Shown: positions 12,489 through 23,195 of the stretch, piece after piece
Numbering within the stretch: the first letter of the stretch is position 1
How the letters are laid out: each line of letters begins with the position of its first letter
DNA from: Dactylonectria macrodidyma
Taxonomy: Eukaryota; Ascomycota; Sordariomycetes; Hypocreales; Nectriaceae
Reading direction: 5' to 3'
DNA length: 64,000 nucleotides
Assembly: GCA_020744425.1 (NCBI GenBank)
Contig: JAGMUV010000003.1
Coordinates: forward strand, 4,216,001 to 4,280,000
The notes under the pieces: model-generated
The model's database searches: none
Seen by the model: the letters and a program-made list of their open reading frames with translations, nothing else
What the model was told of the DNA's origin: nothing
Made by a program: the position numbers and the translations under genes

Positions 12489-13535
12489 ATGGCCGCTATT
12501 GGAGCTATCGAAGTCATTGGTGTCATCTCTGGCATCCTGGGCATTGTCTCCTTCGCCCAAGACAACTTTGGAGAGGTTGACTCGACAACCTCGAGTGTCA
12601 AGATCACCGTCGGCTTGGACGTCACGGATGGCCTGAGTGAAGCCGGCGGAAGCCTTCCCGACGTCCGCCTCTTCAACGAGGCTGGTGACTTTATTGGCAT
12701 TAGCAACGCTGGTGACTCTATCACCGACGGTAGCACTGGCGAAGTCAAGATCACGCATGAGGACGCCAGCAACGGCCAGCAGGCTACTTATGCCCTGTTC
12801 TCGGCCAACAACGATGCCATTTGCATCGCCTACTTGACCATGACCTGGGCAAATGGGGACCAGTACGGATGGGTCGGCGACTGGGGCTCCGAGTGTGGCG
12901 CATCTTGGTACTACTCCAACGTCTATGTCAAGGGCACCAGCTACAAGCCAAACTGCATGTGGATCGATGCCGACGGCGACCAGCCTCAGACGGGCTTCCA
13001 AATCCACTTCCCCGAGTTCGTCCGGGACGATGGCGAGGCTGCTGATCCTGATGGCACTCAACGTGACTATCTCTGCAACAGCGGTCCTCCTTTCAAGTAC
13101 ACCTCTGACCCTGACCCGTCTGGCATTACCTTCTGGACCCTTGGCTCCAAGCGAGACCAGGTTTCCCAGTCCTCTGCGCCGCCTCGTCAACGATCATGGA
13201 CTCCTCGTAGCCACGGGCGCCAGGCCATTATTGCTCGAAACGAGAGTTCTTCCAACCCCGGCAACAACAAATTCGTCAACCACTTAGTCCTGGACAATGA
13301 CGTCGAGCACACCACGGCTACGCTCTGCGAGAGCAGCACCTCCGTCGGCCCTGATTTTCTCAACGCAGCCGAGGGCCAGTTTTGCCGCATGTCGGACAAG
13401 ACTCTCTGGCCCATCTGCTCCGATGAGATTCAGGATGACTGCTTCAGCACCGACTCGCAGCAGCTGATTCAAGGTGGCCTCGCGACTCGTGACTCCCCCT
13501 ACACCACTGTTGTCGACTGGACCAGTGGCAACTAA
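12489..13535 (+). CDS. Uncharacterised 348-residue fungal protein
   Basis: A single exon with good codon structure, a pyrimidine-rich leader and ATG in AAAATGGCC context. The N terminus has a hydrophobic segment (IGAIEVIGVISGILGIVSFA, residues 4-23) that could be a signal peptide or membrane anchor. The central part is rich in Gly, Asp and aromatics (TMTWANGDQYGWVGDWG, SWYYSNVYVKG, CMWIDADGD), looks like a compact beta-rich domain, and has eight cysteines in total. A basic linker (PPRQRSWTPRSHGRQ) precedes the C-terminal third. I do not recognise the family. The long antisense frame at 12444-13190 is a codon shadow. Secretion is likely but not certain. Confidence 0.75.
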   Translation: MAAIGAIEVIGVISGILGIVSFAQDNFGEVDSTTSSVKITVGLDVTDGLSEAGGSLPDVRLFNEAGDFIGISNAGDSITDGSTGEVKITHEDASNGQQATYALFSANNDAICIAYLTMTWANGDQYGWVGDWGSECGASWYYSNVYVKGTSYKPNCMWIDADGDQPQTGFQIHFPEFVRDDGEAADPDGTQRDYLCNSGPPFKYTSDPDPSGITFWTLGSKRDQVSQSSAPPRQRSWTPRSHGRQAIIARNESSSNPGNNKFVNHLVLDNDVEHTTATLCESSTSVGPDFLNAAEGQFCRMSDKTLWPICSDEIQDDCFSTDSQQLIQGGLATRDSPYTTVVDWTSGN

Positions 13536-14963
13536 AGCTTTTCATGTACATATTATACCTTTCTATCTTCTTTTGTGTAGGATGGGGGATGAAGGAAGTT
13601 GGCTCTGAGGAAGATTTGGGAGAATCCAGGAGTTTTCTTTTGGCTTTGGTGTAAGATAGCTTGAGTAACTGATATAAAATTGTTTTCACCTTCTTTGACG
13701 TTTATGGCCATACGATGCTTGCCTTGCTACTCTAGACAGAATGTGACTTCAAAGAAGTCAAACAATGTTATATAAAACAAGTAGTTGAGGTAGTCCAAGG
13801 GGTCGCAGCTAGATTGAACGCTATTCAAGATCAAATTCTTGAATTTTAACTCCTCTTCTCTTCATCAGCCCCAGGCCAATGTCCACAGAGCAACGCATCG
13901 AGTGGCTGGTATATGTATATGCATTACAATCTCTACACACTACTCCTAAACGCTGTAGCCGAGGATCATTGTGCGTTGTCTTTCCCGTCGCGGAATTGAA
14001 GAAGCCTAACGCTGTCCTAGGTTCGTTTAGGTCGGGATTTAGTGAATATTTCTTAGTAACTGTCTGAGTAGCAGCTCGGAAGAGGCAGTGCCCTTTGAGT
14101 CGTTCAAACAGTCAGCGTCCTATTGTTGCAGGCACGAAATTCGTCTCGCCCAAGACAAGAACTGATGGGCCGTGCCCGGAGAAGATTCAGAAAAATCAGT
14201 TTAGCTTCTTCAAAGCTGCACTTGGTTCCATAAGACGTTTCAGAAAAGTCATTGAAGAGAATGCCACTCCGCCAGGCACACTCTCTTTTAGTCATGGTAA
14301 AGAACATCATCCCTATCAAGGCGTAAAGACTGCATAACGAAACGACCTCGGCCTAGACAACTGTAGCACATCATAGATGACAGACAAAAGGAATACTGAG
14401 ATCCTGACAAGGCCACAGGATACTCCTCTCCACCAGATCAAAGCACGGGACCCATTTACGACAGGCATTCATCTGCACCGGCTAAGGCGGTGAGACCCGC
14501 TTATGCAACAAGGCAATAACTGTATTCGAGACCTACGTACAGGGAGTTTTGGACTAGGCGCACGACGACATGGTTGGGTCTGGGTAAGACTTGGGTCGAA
14601 AGAGAAGACGGCAAGCGGTTTCAGAATACCTACAGAACTGAGAGATGAAAGACGCAATATAATAGAAATGACTGACTAAACTAGCAAACATGGAGGTCTC
14701 GTCCCTTCCTACTGTTGAAGTCGAAGGTTGCTGACGACACTCTCAAAAACAAATTCTGATAAACTTCTCCCCAATGTATCAATATATCTCCAATTGGCCC
14801 TTGGAGGTGTTGAGACCCTAGCCAAGTCCACACCAACCCGCTTCACCGGTATTTAGCTTCCTTGCCAGTGAGGGTAATACAGCTAGCTTCCGCATTTGAC
14901 CTGCATCGACCTCAACCAATCGCCAATAGCCGAACCAACGACTGCGGAACCACTCGAGTAGTT
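13536..14963. other. Convergent intergenic region
   Basis: It separates the 3' ends of two uncharacterised genes. Short frames only, with no domain or splice-linked continuation. A TCGTTTAG word occurs at 14023-14030. Confidence 0.45.
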
Positions 14964-15959
14964 CTATTCGATGTAGGTTTGCAAGTTCGACACCTTGATG
15001 GTTGGCATGCGGGGTTGAGGATGATCCGTGCTGGGTTTCGGCAAGGCGTTTCCAATGGCCTTGGAAAGCTCAGCGGCCACATCTGCGGGGCCTGTCTCGA
15101 TGATAGTGGAGAACTGATACTTGAACCTAGTTCCATCTATGACGGCAGGCTCATTGAACTTAATTTGAGGGTTGTCATTGAGCATTTCTCCGACTGCCTT
15201 AGACATGATGGCAGCAACTCCGCGGGATCCGGTCCACTGTACGGAAAGCGTTGCAGAGTTGTATGAGCCGCTAGGCTTCGTGCTGATGGAGCTTTGCTTG
15301 ATTACGAGGGCAAGATTTTCTTCCCGGATTGTAGCTCGATCCTCGGCAGAAGATAGATAGTATAGGCGCAAATGTGAGTGCCATGCCTTATAGCTTCCCG
15401 GGTTGCCGAGTGGGATGCGGTAAAACACCATTCCGCCCGTGATGCTTGAGTTCTTGCCGATACTGACGTTGACCGGGTTGTATAGTAGATCGCTATCCAA
15501 GGCAGTGGCCATATTTGCAGGAGGGTTAAACAGATGATTGGCGACTTGCTGCCCAATGTCTTGTCCGTCCTTGCCTCCTGTAACTGGAAATCGCTCAATT
15601 GCAAGAAACCGGTTGATGTCCATGACGATTTCAGGAATGACTTTCGTGTTTTGTGTTGAGGTAGGGGTCGGCCACAGCGCGGGCAGATCAATAGTTTTGA
15701 GGGTACGACCAGCCGTTGCTGTGGGCTGAGGAAAGTACGCGGTGGCCGCCGCCAGTAGCGTATCTTCCGCTTTGTCGAGACTCGACTTCAAAGACGGAAG
15801 AATGTTACCCCCATCTTCTGCAAGTTCTTCTTCAGTGATGACAGGGACGCCAGCGATGTTGGCGATTACGCGGGCGGCAGCCTTGAAACTTCCGGCATTG
15901 TTCGACACGAAGTGGGCGACTTGAGCAGCCGAAGAAACAAGGGAGGACCAGAAACCCAT
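14964..15959 (-). CDS. Uncharacterised 331-residue protein
   Basis: An uninterrupted frame with an ATG at 15959, a TATA box about 125 bp upstream and normal codon texture. The N-terminal 50 residues form an Ala/Val-rich amphipathic helix region (SSLVSSAAQVAHFV, AARVIANIAGVPVI). The middle has a Pro/Thr linker (LWPTPTSTQNTK). The rest alternates hydrophobic beta-like strands (MVFYRIPLG, LRLYYLSS, TLSVQWTGSRGVAAIMS, FKYQFSTIIETG). There is no clear signal peptide, no transmembrane helix and only a minimal number of cysteines. I cannot assign a family. It converges on the unknown gene at 12489. Confidence 0.72.
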   Translation of the reverse strand: MGFWSSLVSSAAQVAHFVSNNAGSFKAAARVIANIAGVPVITEEELAEDGGNILPSLKSSLDKAEDTLLAAATAYFPQPTATAGRTLKTIDLPALWPTPTSTQNTKVIPEIVMDINRFLAIERFPVTGGKDGQDIGQQVANHLFNPPANMATALDSDLLYNPVNVSIGKNSSITGGMVFYRIPLGNPGSYKAWHSHLRLYYLSSAEDRATIREENLALVIKQSSISTKPSGSYNSATLSVQWTGSRGVAAIMSKAVGEMLNDNPQIKFNEPAVIDGTRFKYQFSTIIETGPADVAAELSKAIGNALPKPSTDHPQPRMPTIKVSNLQTYIE

Positions 15960-18900
15960 TTGGAAGGTAGTTGGGTGAGATTGAGAAGATTGGAGGGAGA
16001 GAATGTTTACAATATGTGCAGCTTTGAATGAGCTCTTGCGATGAGTGATTGTGTAGGATGTCCGAGTGAAAGGTATGGCAGTCTTTATATATATGTGGTT
16101 TCTAAACCGGCGGTATGATAACCGGGCCTAAGTCTGCAGTCTGGCCACTCAATGGAGAGTAATACTAGACAGGCTCTTTCGTCTATTGCATCCAACTGTT
16201 TCCTCATACATTTTCCACATCATGGTCTGCACGGGCTGTCACGAGAGGCTTTGCAGGTCGGAATGTAATCAAGGCGCTTCGTTGAACGCAGCTCACCACT
16301 CAGGTCTTGCCGCAGGAGACGTCATGGGTGCTAGGCCGTGTTGGTTCGTACTGACTCTATTGCGTTGAGGGGTGGTACGTTGCGTGGTCTAGACCGTGAC
16401 TATATGCACGGAGGCTGAGACATGTAGGTACGAAACACCTGATATAGACGTTCAGCTGAGCCTCGACCCAATTAAAACGAAGATGCCTTTGGGTATTAGG
16501 CTAGTGACACGTCCCGCAGCGGCCCGCGCAAAATCCCCGTGTGGGGCAAAACGGTGGTGGCTGCTACGGTCACGGCTGAATGGCTAGAATAGGTTCATGT
16601 TGAACTCGAGGCGCTCTCGGTAACTATATCGTTGCTGCGATCAGATCATGCCTGTCGTCTGATATCACATCAATAATTACACTCTAGGACATACGAAGCG
16701 GAGGAAACACTCGTTCAGTCATAGCACCATACAATATCAAGTAGTGACTTGCTATGCGATTTCCTCAAACTGGCACATTCGAGCGGCTGTGGCTAGCTGG
16801 TCTCTAAATTTCAACTCTAATCGTATGACAAGGGCTTCGGACTCCAGAGTCTAGATCACTAACTTCATGACTTGATCTGTCTCTATGCCACTCCTTCAGC
16901 TTGACAGCACCAATATGCATTCTAGGCTTTGCCAATCTAGGGTCGACGCATGAAGCATAGTTGGAATCGTGTGGGTTTTGGTCTCCGAAACCTCGCATAT
17001 AGCTCTCACCGGCTACGCCGATTGCCCAATTCGATTTGGTCATAAAAACTATTTGTCACACGCGTGTGTCTCCGCTCGTCATCACACTTTCTCTCTCCCC
17101 TCCCCATTTTTTTAACTTTCATATACTGAGCATACCGATGCCTACGAGTTTTCGTCGGCTGAACTGAGACATAAATGCTGCGGATATGGATCAAGGGCTA
17201 GGTCGATATTGATCCAGTCAGTCACGTTTAACCTCCAGGGTTGGCGTCTCCATCTGGCAGCCCGACCATTTCCTACCGCCGCGAGGCTATCCAACAGGCG
17301 GTAGTGATATATTTGGGGCTAGCCTACCTTACACATGGCTAGCTAGTTGAGGTTGATAGTTGTATTCCGCATTTCAGTCTAGCTGCTCTTCTGATCATAT
17401 GACAGGGTATCAAAACTTCTGCAATAGAATGGTCGAGGCCGCCACTGCTGAGTTGCTAACTGGGGGGGGTTTGGGGAGGGGTTTGGAGAGGGCTCGCATG
17501 GATAATGAACCATAGGTTCAGTGTACAGAAAATCGAGACCCGGAAGGAGATTGCTTTCCCCTATCAGGTAATAAGCTTGGTGTTATGATCTCTTCTCCAA
17601 GATACGAATTATCACCGAGAATTCTCGTAACAATATGACGACGGTCTCTAGGTATGCCAGCTACGAGATCACGTCTGAGCTGGTAGACGTGCGCTCGCCG
17701 TGTGGACGCCAGGGAGGAGAGAGTGGGGAGCGATGTCTGGGCGACCATCTTATTCAGGAGGGATGAGGGTCTCTGATACGTACATCAACCTCGCATTGTC
17801 CAAGGGAGCCCATGCGAGATGGATTCAACCTAGGCTTAACCCCACTTCACGATTGCAGTCACGAATTCTCAATAAGCCCGTTGTAATCGCAGGATGCCGC
17901 GCTGGTAGGCATTAGAGTGCTGCTTTCCATCATCTGAATCTCGCTCTAGGCAATCTAACGGTTCTCAACAGCTCATTCCGGCACAATAGATCGGGTTGGT
18001 TCATGCGAGAACTTTCGCCTTTGTGTGGAGATATATCGAAGGGATTCGGAGCCGCGTCATTGTTTTTCGTAGCGGAAGTCAAGCGACGGGAAAAAATACG
18101 GGCAGTTAGTGTAAACGAGGGCCCTGCGTAGGTGGTACCGTATCGCCACTTGAGCCTGTATTGCCCTGGGCTCCAGCGGTGCGCGCGTTGCTTCCCTTGG
18201 AACGTCAACGTGACAGATCGGGATGTTCGCGTAGTTCAGTCGAGGTAATCCTTACTACGGCATCCGCTCGTTCTACGGTTCCCTCCCACGACCTCAGGGC
18301 TTACCCTGTCTAAGGAAGGGTTGCGGTTCCGCGATGACCCCACATAAGGATAGAGATGTGGGTGAACGTGGGGTGGGAACCCGGAGCCGAAGACACTGCT
18401 CTCCAACTAGGGACGCCGGGGCGTTAGAACCTGCGCTAGGAAAGTTTGAGGAGGAAGCGTTAGTGAGGAGTGGTTTTAAATACGTCACAGACATGAAAGT
18501 GAGAAATAACGCCTCCATACGAATATGGCAATCTCACATGAGCCTCGGTATTATTCAACACCCTGCTCTCCTAGAGTTACCAACAAGCAACCCGCCCATC
18601 AATAGATCAACCATCAATTGATGAACCGCTTTATGTCAAAGCTTGTTAGATGTCAGTAGCATTTTTAGTTGTGTTTCATGGAGTGGTGGATGAAATCTGG
18701 AGACTTGCCATGTCCCAGCAAGTGGGGCTATTACTCGACGTGCTGAAGGGCCCCACCAAGGATTGTCGTTGATGGTGAAAGCATTTGAATGATCAGGGCC
18801 GTCATTCTTCAAGGTCTTGCCCCTGTGTCTCTAAATTTGATCCGAAACGCCTTTCAGTCTCTCGTTTTCCTCGCGAGATTTCTCGGCAGATAAACTCTCT

Positions 18901-18974
18901 GAGCCACCCACTCCGTAGCTCGTTTATTCCCAGAACAACGAATCTTTTACCCCAGCCTCCCTCCTCTTATCAAC
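15960..18974. other. Gene-poor 3-kb region
   Basis: No gene supported in about 3 kb. All frames are short and overlap on both strands. A G-rich tract on the plus strand at 17462-17491 has four or more runs of at least three G and fits the quadruplex pattern. A TAAACGAGG word lies at 18112-18120, and TCGTTTA at 18920-18926, just upstream of the dioxygenase gene. The last ~100 bp are pyrimidine-rich and probably its leader. Confidence 0.45.
16083..16093 (-). promoter_or_regulatory. TATA box of the gene at 14964-15959
   Basis: On the minus strand this reads TATATATAAAG, about 125 bp before the ATG at 15959. It is followed by a purine-rich leader on the plus strand, i.e. a pyrimidine-rich transcript leader, typical of strongly regulated fungal genes. 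Confidence 0.5.
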
Positions 18975-19970
18975 ATGTCTCGCTGTATCCCAGTTGAATC
19001 TATTCCTCCAATGAAAGATCTAACAATCGAAAACATTACGGACAATGTTCAACTCTTGAACAACCAGTGCTCGAGTCCCAGACTCAGATACGTCTTTGAA
19101 CGGCTCGTCGCAAACCTCCACAACTTCGCAAGGGAAACTAGGCTGTCCACGGCCGAATGGGAAGCAGGGATCGAATTCATCACCCAAGTTGGCAAAATCA
19201 GCACAGATCTCAGGGCCGAGGGCATACTTCTTTCTGATACACTGGGTTTGAGTGCACTTGTCGATTCCATCAACCATCCGCGCAGTGCCGATGCCACTGA
19301 AGGGTCTGTCCTGGGACCGTTCCATACGCACGATGCACCCGCCACGGATAATGGCTACGTCCTCCACCAAGATGAAGAGGCGACTAAATTGTTTGTCCTT
19401 GGCTCAGTGCGAAACTGCCGAGGAGAGGCCCTAGCAGGTGTCGTCTGCGATGTTTGGGAAGGCGACGCCCATGGTTTTTACGATGTTCAAAATCCAAATC
19501 GAGAGCACGCAGATGGTCGCGCCGTGCTTGAGAGCAACGAATCTGGCATCTTTTATTTTACTGCCGTCGTCCCTGTACCATACCCAATTCCTATGGACGG
19601 GCCTGTCGGTGCTATGCTAAGGCTTCTCAATCGTCACCCCAATAGGCCTGGACATATTCATTTCATGCTACAGAAGGAGGGGTATGACAAGCTTGTCACG
19701 GCCCTTTACCCTCGCGGCGACCCATACGAATGCTCTGACCCAGTTTTTGGAGTCAAGCAAAGCTTGATCATTGACATTGGAACCGTGGATGAAACCATCT
19801 CGAAGTCTTACCATGTTCCCGTCGGTATGAAGATGGTCAAGTACAATTTCGTGCTCATGACAACGCAGGAGGCACTCGAATTGCGGCGCAAGAAGGCCGA
19901 GGACGCATTCCGAAAGATGGAGAAGCAATCAACGCTGAGAGTTGTGGATGGTCTGCTACAACGAGACTAA
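18975..19970 (+). CDS. Intradiol ring-cleavage dioxygenase (hydroxyquinol/catechol 1,2-dioxygenase type)
   Basis: Non-haem Fe(III) enzyme that splits catechol or hydroxyquinol between the hydroxyls to a muconate or maleylacetate precursor, in the cytosolic beta-ketoadipate-type route. 331 residues in one exon, a normal size. The N-terminal helical dimerisation domain (about 15-105) is followed by the catalytic domain starting EGSVLGPFH. The four iron ligands are visible: Tyr169 (HGFYDVQ), Tyr203 (VPVPYPIP), His227 and His229 (RPGHIHF). The VLGPFH-x-x-DAP signature favours the hydroxyquinol 1,2-dioxygenase subgroup (family knowledge, moderate). A second ATG at residue 13 is also possible. The downstream same-strand neighbour is a nitronate monooxygenase. 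Confidence 0.92.
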   Translation: MSRCIPVESIPPMKDLTIENITDNVQLLNNQCSSPRLRYVFERLVANLHNFARETRLSTAEWEAGIEFITQVGKISTDLRAEGILLSDTLGLSALVDSINHPRSADATEGSVLGPFHTHDAPATDNGYVLHQDEEATKLFVLGSVRNCRGEALAGVVCDVWEGDAHGFYDVQNPNREHADGRAVLESNESGIFYFTAVVPVPYPIPMDGPVGAMLRLLNRHPNRPGHIHFMLQKEGYDKLVTALYPRGDPYECSDPVFGVKQSLIIDIGTVDETISKSYHVPVGMKMVKYNFVLMTTQEALELRRKKAEDAFRKMEKQSTLRVVDGLLQRD

Positions 19971-20809
19971 AGGCAGTGATCCTCATATCTTTCTATTCCA
20001 ACCAGAGACTTATTCGCCCTCGTCCGTCGTATTGCATTGTACATCATGTGACTGTAATGTCATTGATGCATGCAGAAGCTCTTGGTTCCGACCTTTCTGA
20101 TCAACAGCCTAACAATAACCTTCAGAACGGTGGTCATGCGGCTGGCTGGTGTTGTGTCAAAAATGTCCCACATGTCCCACAACGTCCCACATGCCACATA
20201 AACGCATTTGCTTTAGACCATGCTAGGGACCAGCGGTCAACATTTCGGCAGCATGACGATAGGAAGCCGTGGTTGAATGATATATAGAGCTTGTTAGAAT
20301 CAATATTAGTGTCGAACGAAGACGCGCGGGCACCCGAATTTCACCCTTTCGTGCCCATCGAGAAGTCGGTGTAGCCCTTCGTGACACGGGCCCAAGGTCC
20401 TCAATTATATAAGTACAAGTTCACCAGTCTGTGGGGAGCGAACAAGAGCACGACGATATATGCCGAACCAGCCATGGAATTATTAAAATTTGCTTCCAAG
20501 CATGACTGGAGCCATCGAGAGCACGGAAGGCGCTGGAATGACAGGCATGCAAATTCCCTGTACTCCGAATACGCCGTCATAGGCTCCGATTTCGCCGGGA
20601 CTGCGTTTATCTCGGCTACCCCGCTCAAAGCCGAGGCCCCCACTAACTCCGGCATTCATCAATGCTCATCAGCTTACGCTTAACCCTCAATTATGGAGTG
20701 CAACCTTTGGTGAATTTATAGAAGGTGTTTGCTGTCTTGTGGCTTTGGCTCCTCGGCTCTGGACTCTGTATCCCTAAGAAGCCACTAACATAACAAGAAA
20801 GGCACGACG
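19971..20809. other. Intergenic with short GTCCCACA tandem repeat
   Basis: No gene supported; the 100-codon frame at 20381-20683 lacks features. Three GTCCCACA units spaced 9-10 bp apart occur at 20165-20191, followed by a degenerate fourth. The spacing suggests replication slippage or a repeated protein-binding site. Confidence 0.45.
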
Positions 20810-21929
20810 ATGGCCATCGCGACTGAATTGACACGCCGATTGGGCATCAAGGGTATTCCGTCTACGCCTAGCCGTCCCCAGTGACGGCTTGATGCTCTCT
20901 GGACTAATTCTACTTTCAGTACCCGTTATCCAGGGCGGCATGATGCACGTCGGCACCGCACAAATGGCATCCGCTGTGTCCAACGCCGGCGGTCTCGGCA
21001 CCATTACGGCCCTCAACTTCCCAACCCCAGCTGCCTTGCGCGAGGAGATTCAACGCTGTCGCCGCCTCACACCGAACCCCTTCGCAGTAAACGTCACTCT
21101 GCTCCCAAGCGTAGTGCCACCGGATTACCATGGTTTCGCGCAGGCCGTCATCGATGAAGGCGTCACCATTGTCGAGACGGCGGGCAACTCGCCCGGCCCC
21201 ATCATCAGCCAACTCAAGGAAGCTGGCGTTACCGTTCTACATAAGTGCACGAGTATTCGCCATGCTTTGAGCGCGCAGAAGCTTGGCGTTGACTTCTTAA
21301 GCATCGACGGCTTCGAGTGTGCTGGCCACATTGGCGAGACTGACATCACCAACCAGATCCTCCTGAGCAAGGCCCGTCAGGTATTGAAAGTTCCCTTCAT
21401 TGCCAGCGGCGGCTTTGCAGATGGTTGGGGTTTGGCAGCGGCCTTGTGTCTCGGGGCCTCTGGCATCAACATGGGCACTCGCTTTCTCTGCACGCAAGAA
21501 GCACCCGTCCATGAGAATATCAAGCAAAAGATTGTACACTCTCAAGAAACGGACACGGTCCTTTTAATGCGCCGATGGAGAAACACCAGCCGTCTATATA
21601 AGAACCAGGTGGCACTAGATGCGCTCAGGGTCGAGCAAACAAGCCAAACGGGGAACTTTGAAGAGATGGCTCCTTTGGTTAATGGGAAAAGAGGCAAGAA
21701 AGTTTTTGAAAATGGAGATGCTGAGTTCGGAGTAAGATGCATCCCTATCCCTGTCATATGCCATGGTACCATATCATTGACTCGTATTCAGGTTTGGACA
21801 ACGGGGCAAGTAATAGGCCTGATCCACGATATCCCAACATGCAACGAGCTAGTACAAAGAATCGAGCAGGAAGCAGAGGCCGTGTTGAGGGACAGACTTG
21901 GACTAATAACTCCAATGAGCAAGTCGTAG
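20810..21929 (+). CDS. Nitronate monooxygenase (2-nitropropane dioxygenase family)
   Basis: FMN-dependent TIM-barrel enzyme that oxidises alkyl nitronates to carbonyl plus nitrite. About 330 residues. Three exons: 20810-20852, 20920-21731, 21792-21929. The first exon (MAIATELTRRLGIK) joins VPVIQGGMMHVGTA, the family's conserved start. The second intron (21732-21791, 60 bp) contains no stop, so an unspliced reading seems open; removing it restores EFGVWTTGQVIGLIHDIP. Visible motifs: SNAGGLGTI near residue 35, the glycine-rich ECAGHIGE region with the probable catalytic His, IASGGFADGWGLAAAL for FMN phosphate, and GTRFLCTQEAPVH. Its place after an intradiol dioxygenase suggests detoxification or catabolism of nitro compounds (inference). 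Confidence 0.9.
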
Positions 21930-23195
21930 ATGACCATGACCATGGCACTTTGCATCGTTGCCGGGTTATTGTCTTGCATCTTCTTTATAGACAACTGGTA
22001 TGAATCAGAGAAGACACAGACGGAATTAGAATTGGCGAAGCCGCCCACACTGTATTCATCTCCCACCAATAATGGCATCATCTACTTAACGAGTCATCCA
22101 TGGACACCGGTAAAGATGCGGCGCCCCGGCCCACAGTCTTGGACAAGGACAGTCAGTCCATCCGCCAATGCGGAGTCATGAGCCATAGCCTCAGCACCCC
22201 ATGAACTTGTCACATGTCACCCGCGGATGGGCTCCATCATTCACCTTAACTATGTACTACCGAGTCCAGGACGTATACGTCAAGAGTGGCAAAAGAACCC
22301 GGCATCCATGGGTCCGCGTGATTGCAATTAACTTGGAGGACCCAACGTGTAGAAGTGGTTGCTCTGCGCTGGGGGCCTATCTTGCACTGCAGCATGGTGA
22401 CAGGAATCATGAATACATATTTTGTCTGGACACAGAGTCAAGAAATTGCCCTTGCCCAACTCTCTGCTGGAAAAGTCACCCATAACTGTGAGAAACTTGC
22501 CTATAACCGGATTGAGCATGGACGAAAACCGCGGGCCCTCGGAGCCGCGGGGTCATTTTGCCCCGAAACCATGACCCCAGTGCTTTGCATGGTCATCCCA
22601 AATCCGTGGCGGTGGTTGTATCACGAACTCTGATTCTCTTGTAGCAAATATGGGCGCTCCTGCCGCAAAGAGAGCATAGCCAATCATCATAGGAACTGGC
22701 TAAACATCTGCAGGGATAATGGCGGGAGACATGCCCATTGGTCCTTGAACGAAGTCCGTCGTTTGAGCTTCGAACAGACATATCTTGGTTCTTGCTGGCG
22801 GAGCATCGGGCCCGCGGACCCGTCGAGTCCGTCACCCCGGGTGGCCGTACTGGATATGATCTATTAGCGGAACTAGGTCTACCAACCTCGTGCTCTATCG
22901 AGCAGGGGCCCTCCCTCCAAGGACATCGCGACTTCGCGGTCCCGAAACAATTCTCCCACCATTAAGGCTGACATGAAATGACTCGTATGATGTTTAGTTC
23001 TAGCTGACATATCCGCGCTCTGAACCACTCAGGGGGCACAAAACAATCTTCACTTCCTGAAATCTCTGCCTGATTTAAGTAACATCTCCCGAGTGTATCT
23101 TCATCTCCATTGAGCTTCTAGGTTTTACTTCGATTATATCTGGCCACGAATTGCGCATAAGCCTCCAGCTCGCGTTCCCACGCGAATAAGCAGAG
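21930..23195. other. Intergenic, no gene supported
   Basis: Short frames only. 22540-22870 is locally GC-rich with CCGCGG and GGGCCC words. I see no RNA gene or repeat. Confidence 0.45.

Noticed and set aside
12444..13190. 248-codon minus-strand frame
   Set aside because: It is antisense to the intact plus-strand gene at 12489-13535. Its composition (Val/Ala/Asp-rich, low complexity) is that of a codon shadow.
21732..21791. Apparent in-frame insertion in the nitronate monooxygenase
   Set aside because: The 60-bp segment has GTAAGA and TTCAG ends and interrupts a conserved GVWTTGQVIG stretch. It is an intron without stops, not an insertion.
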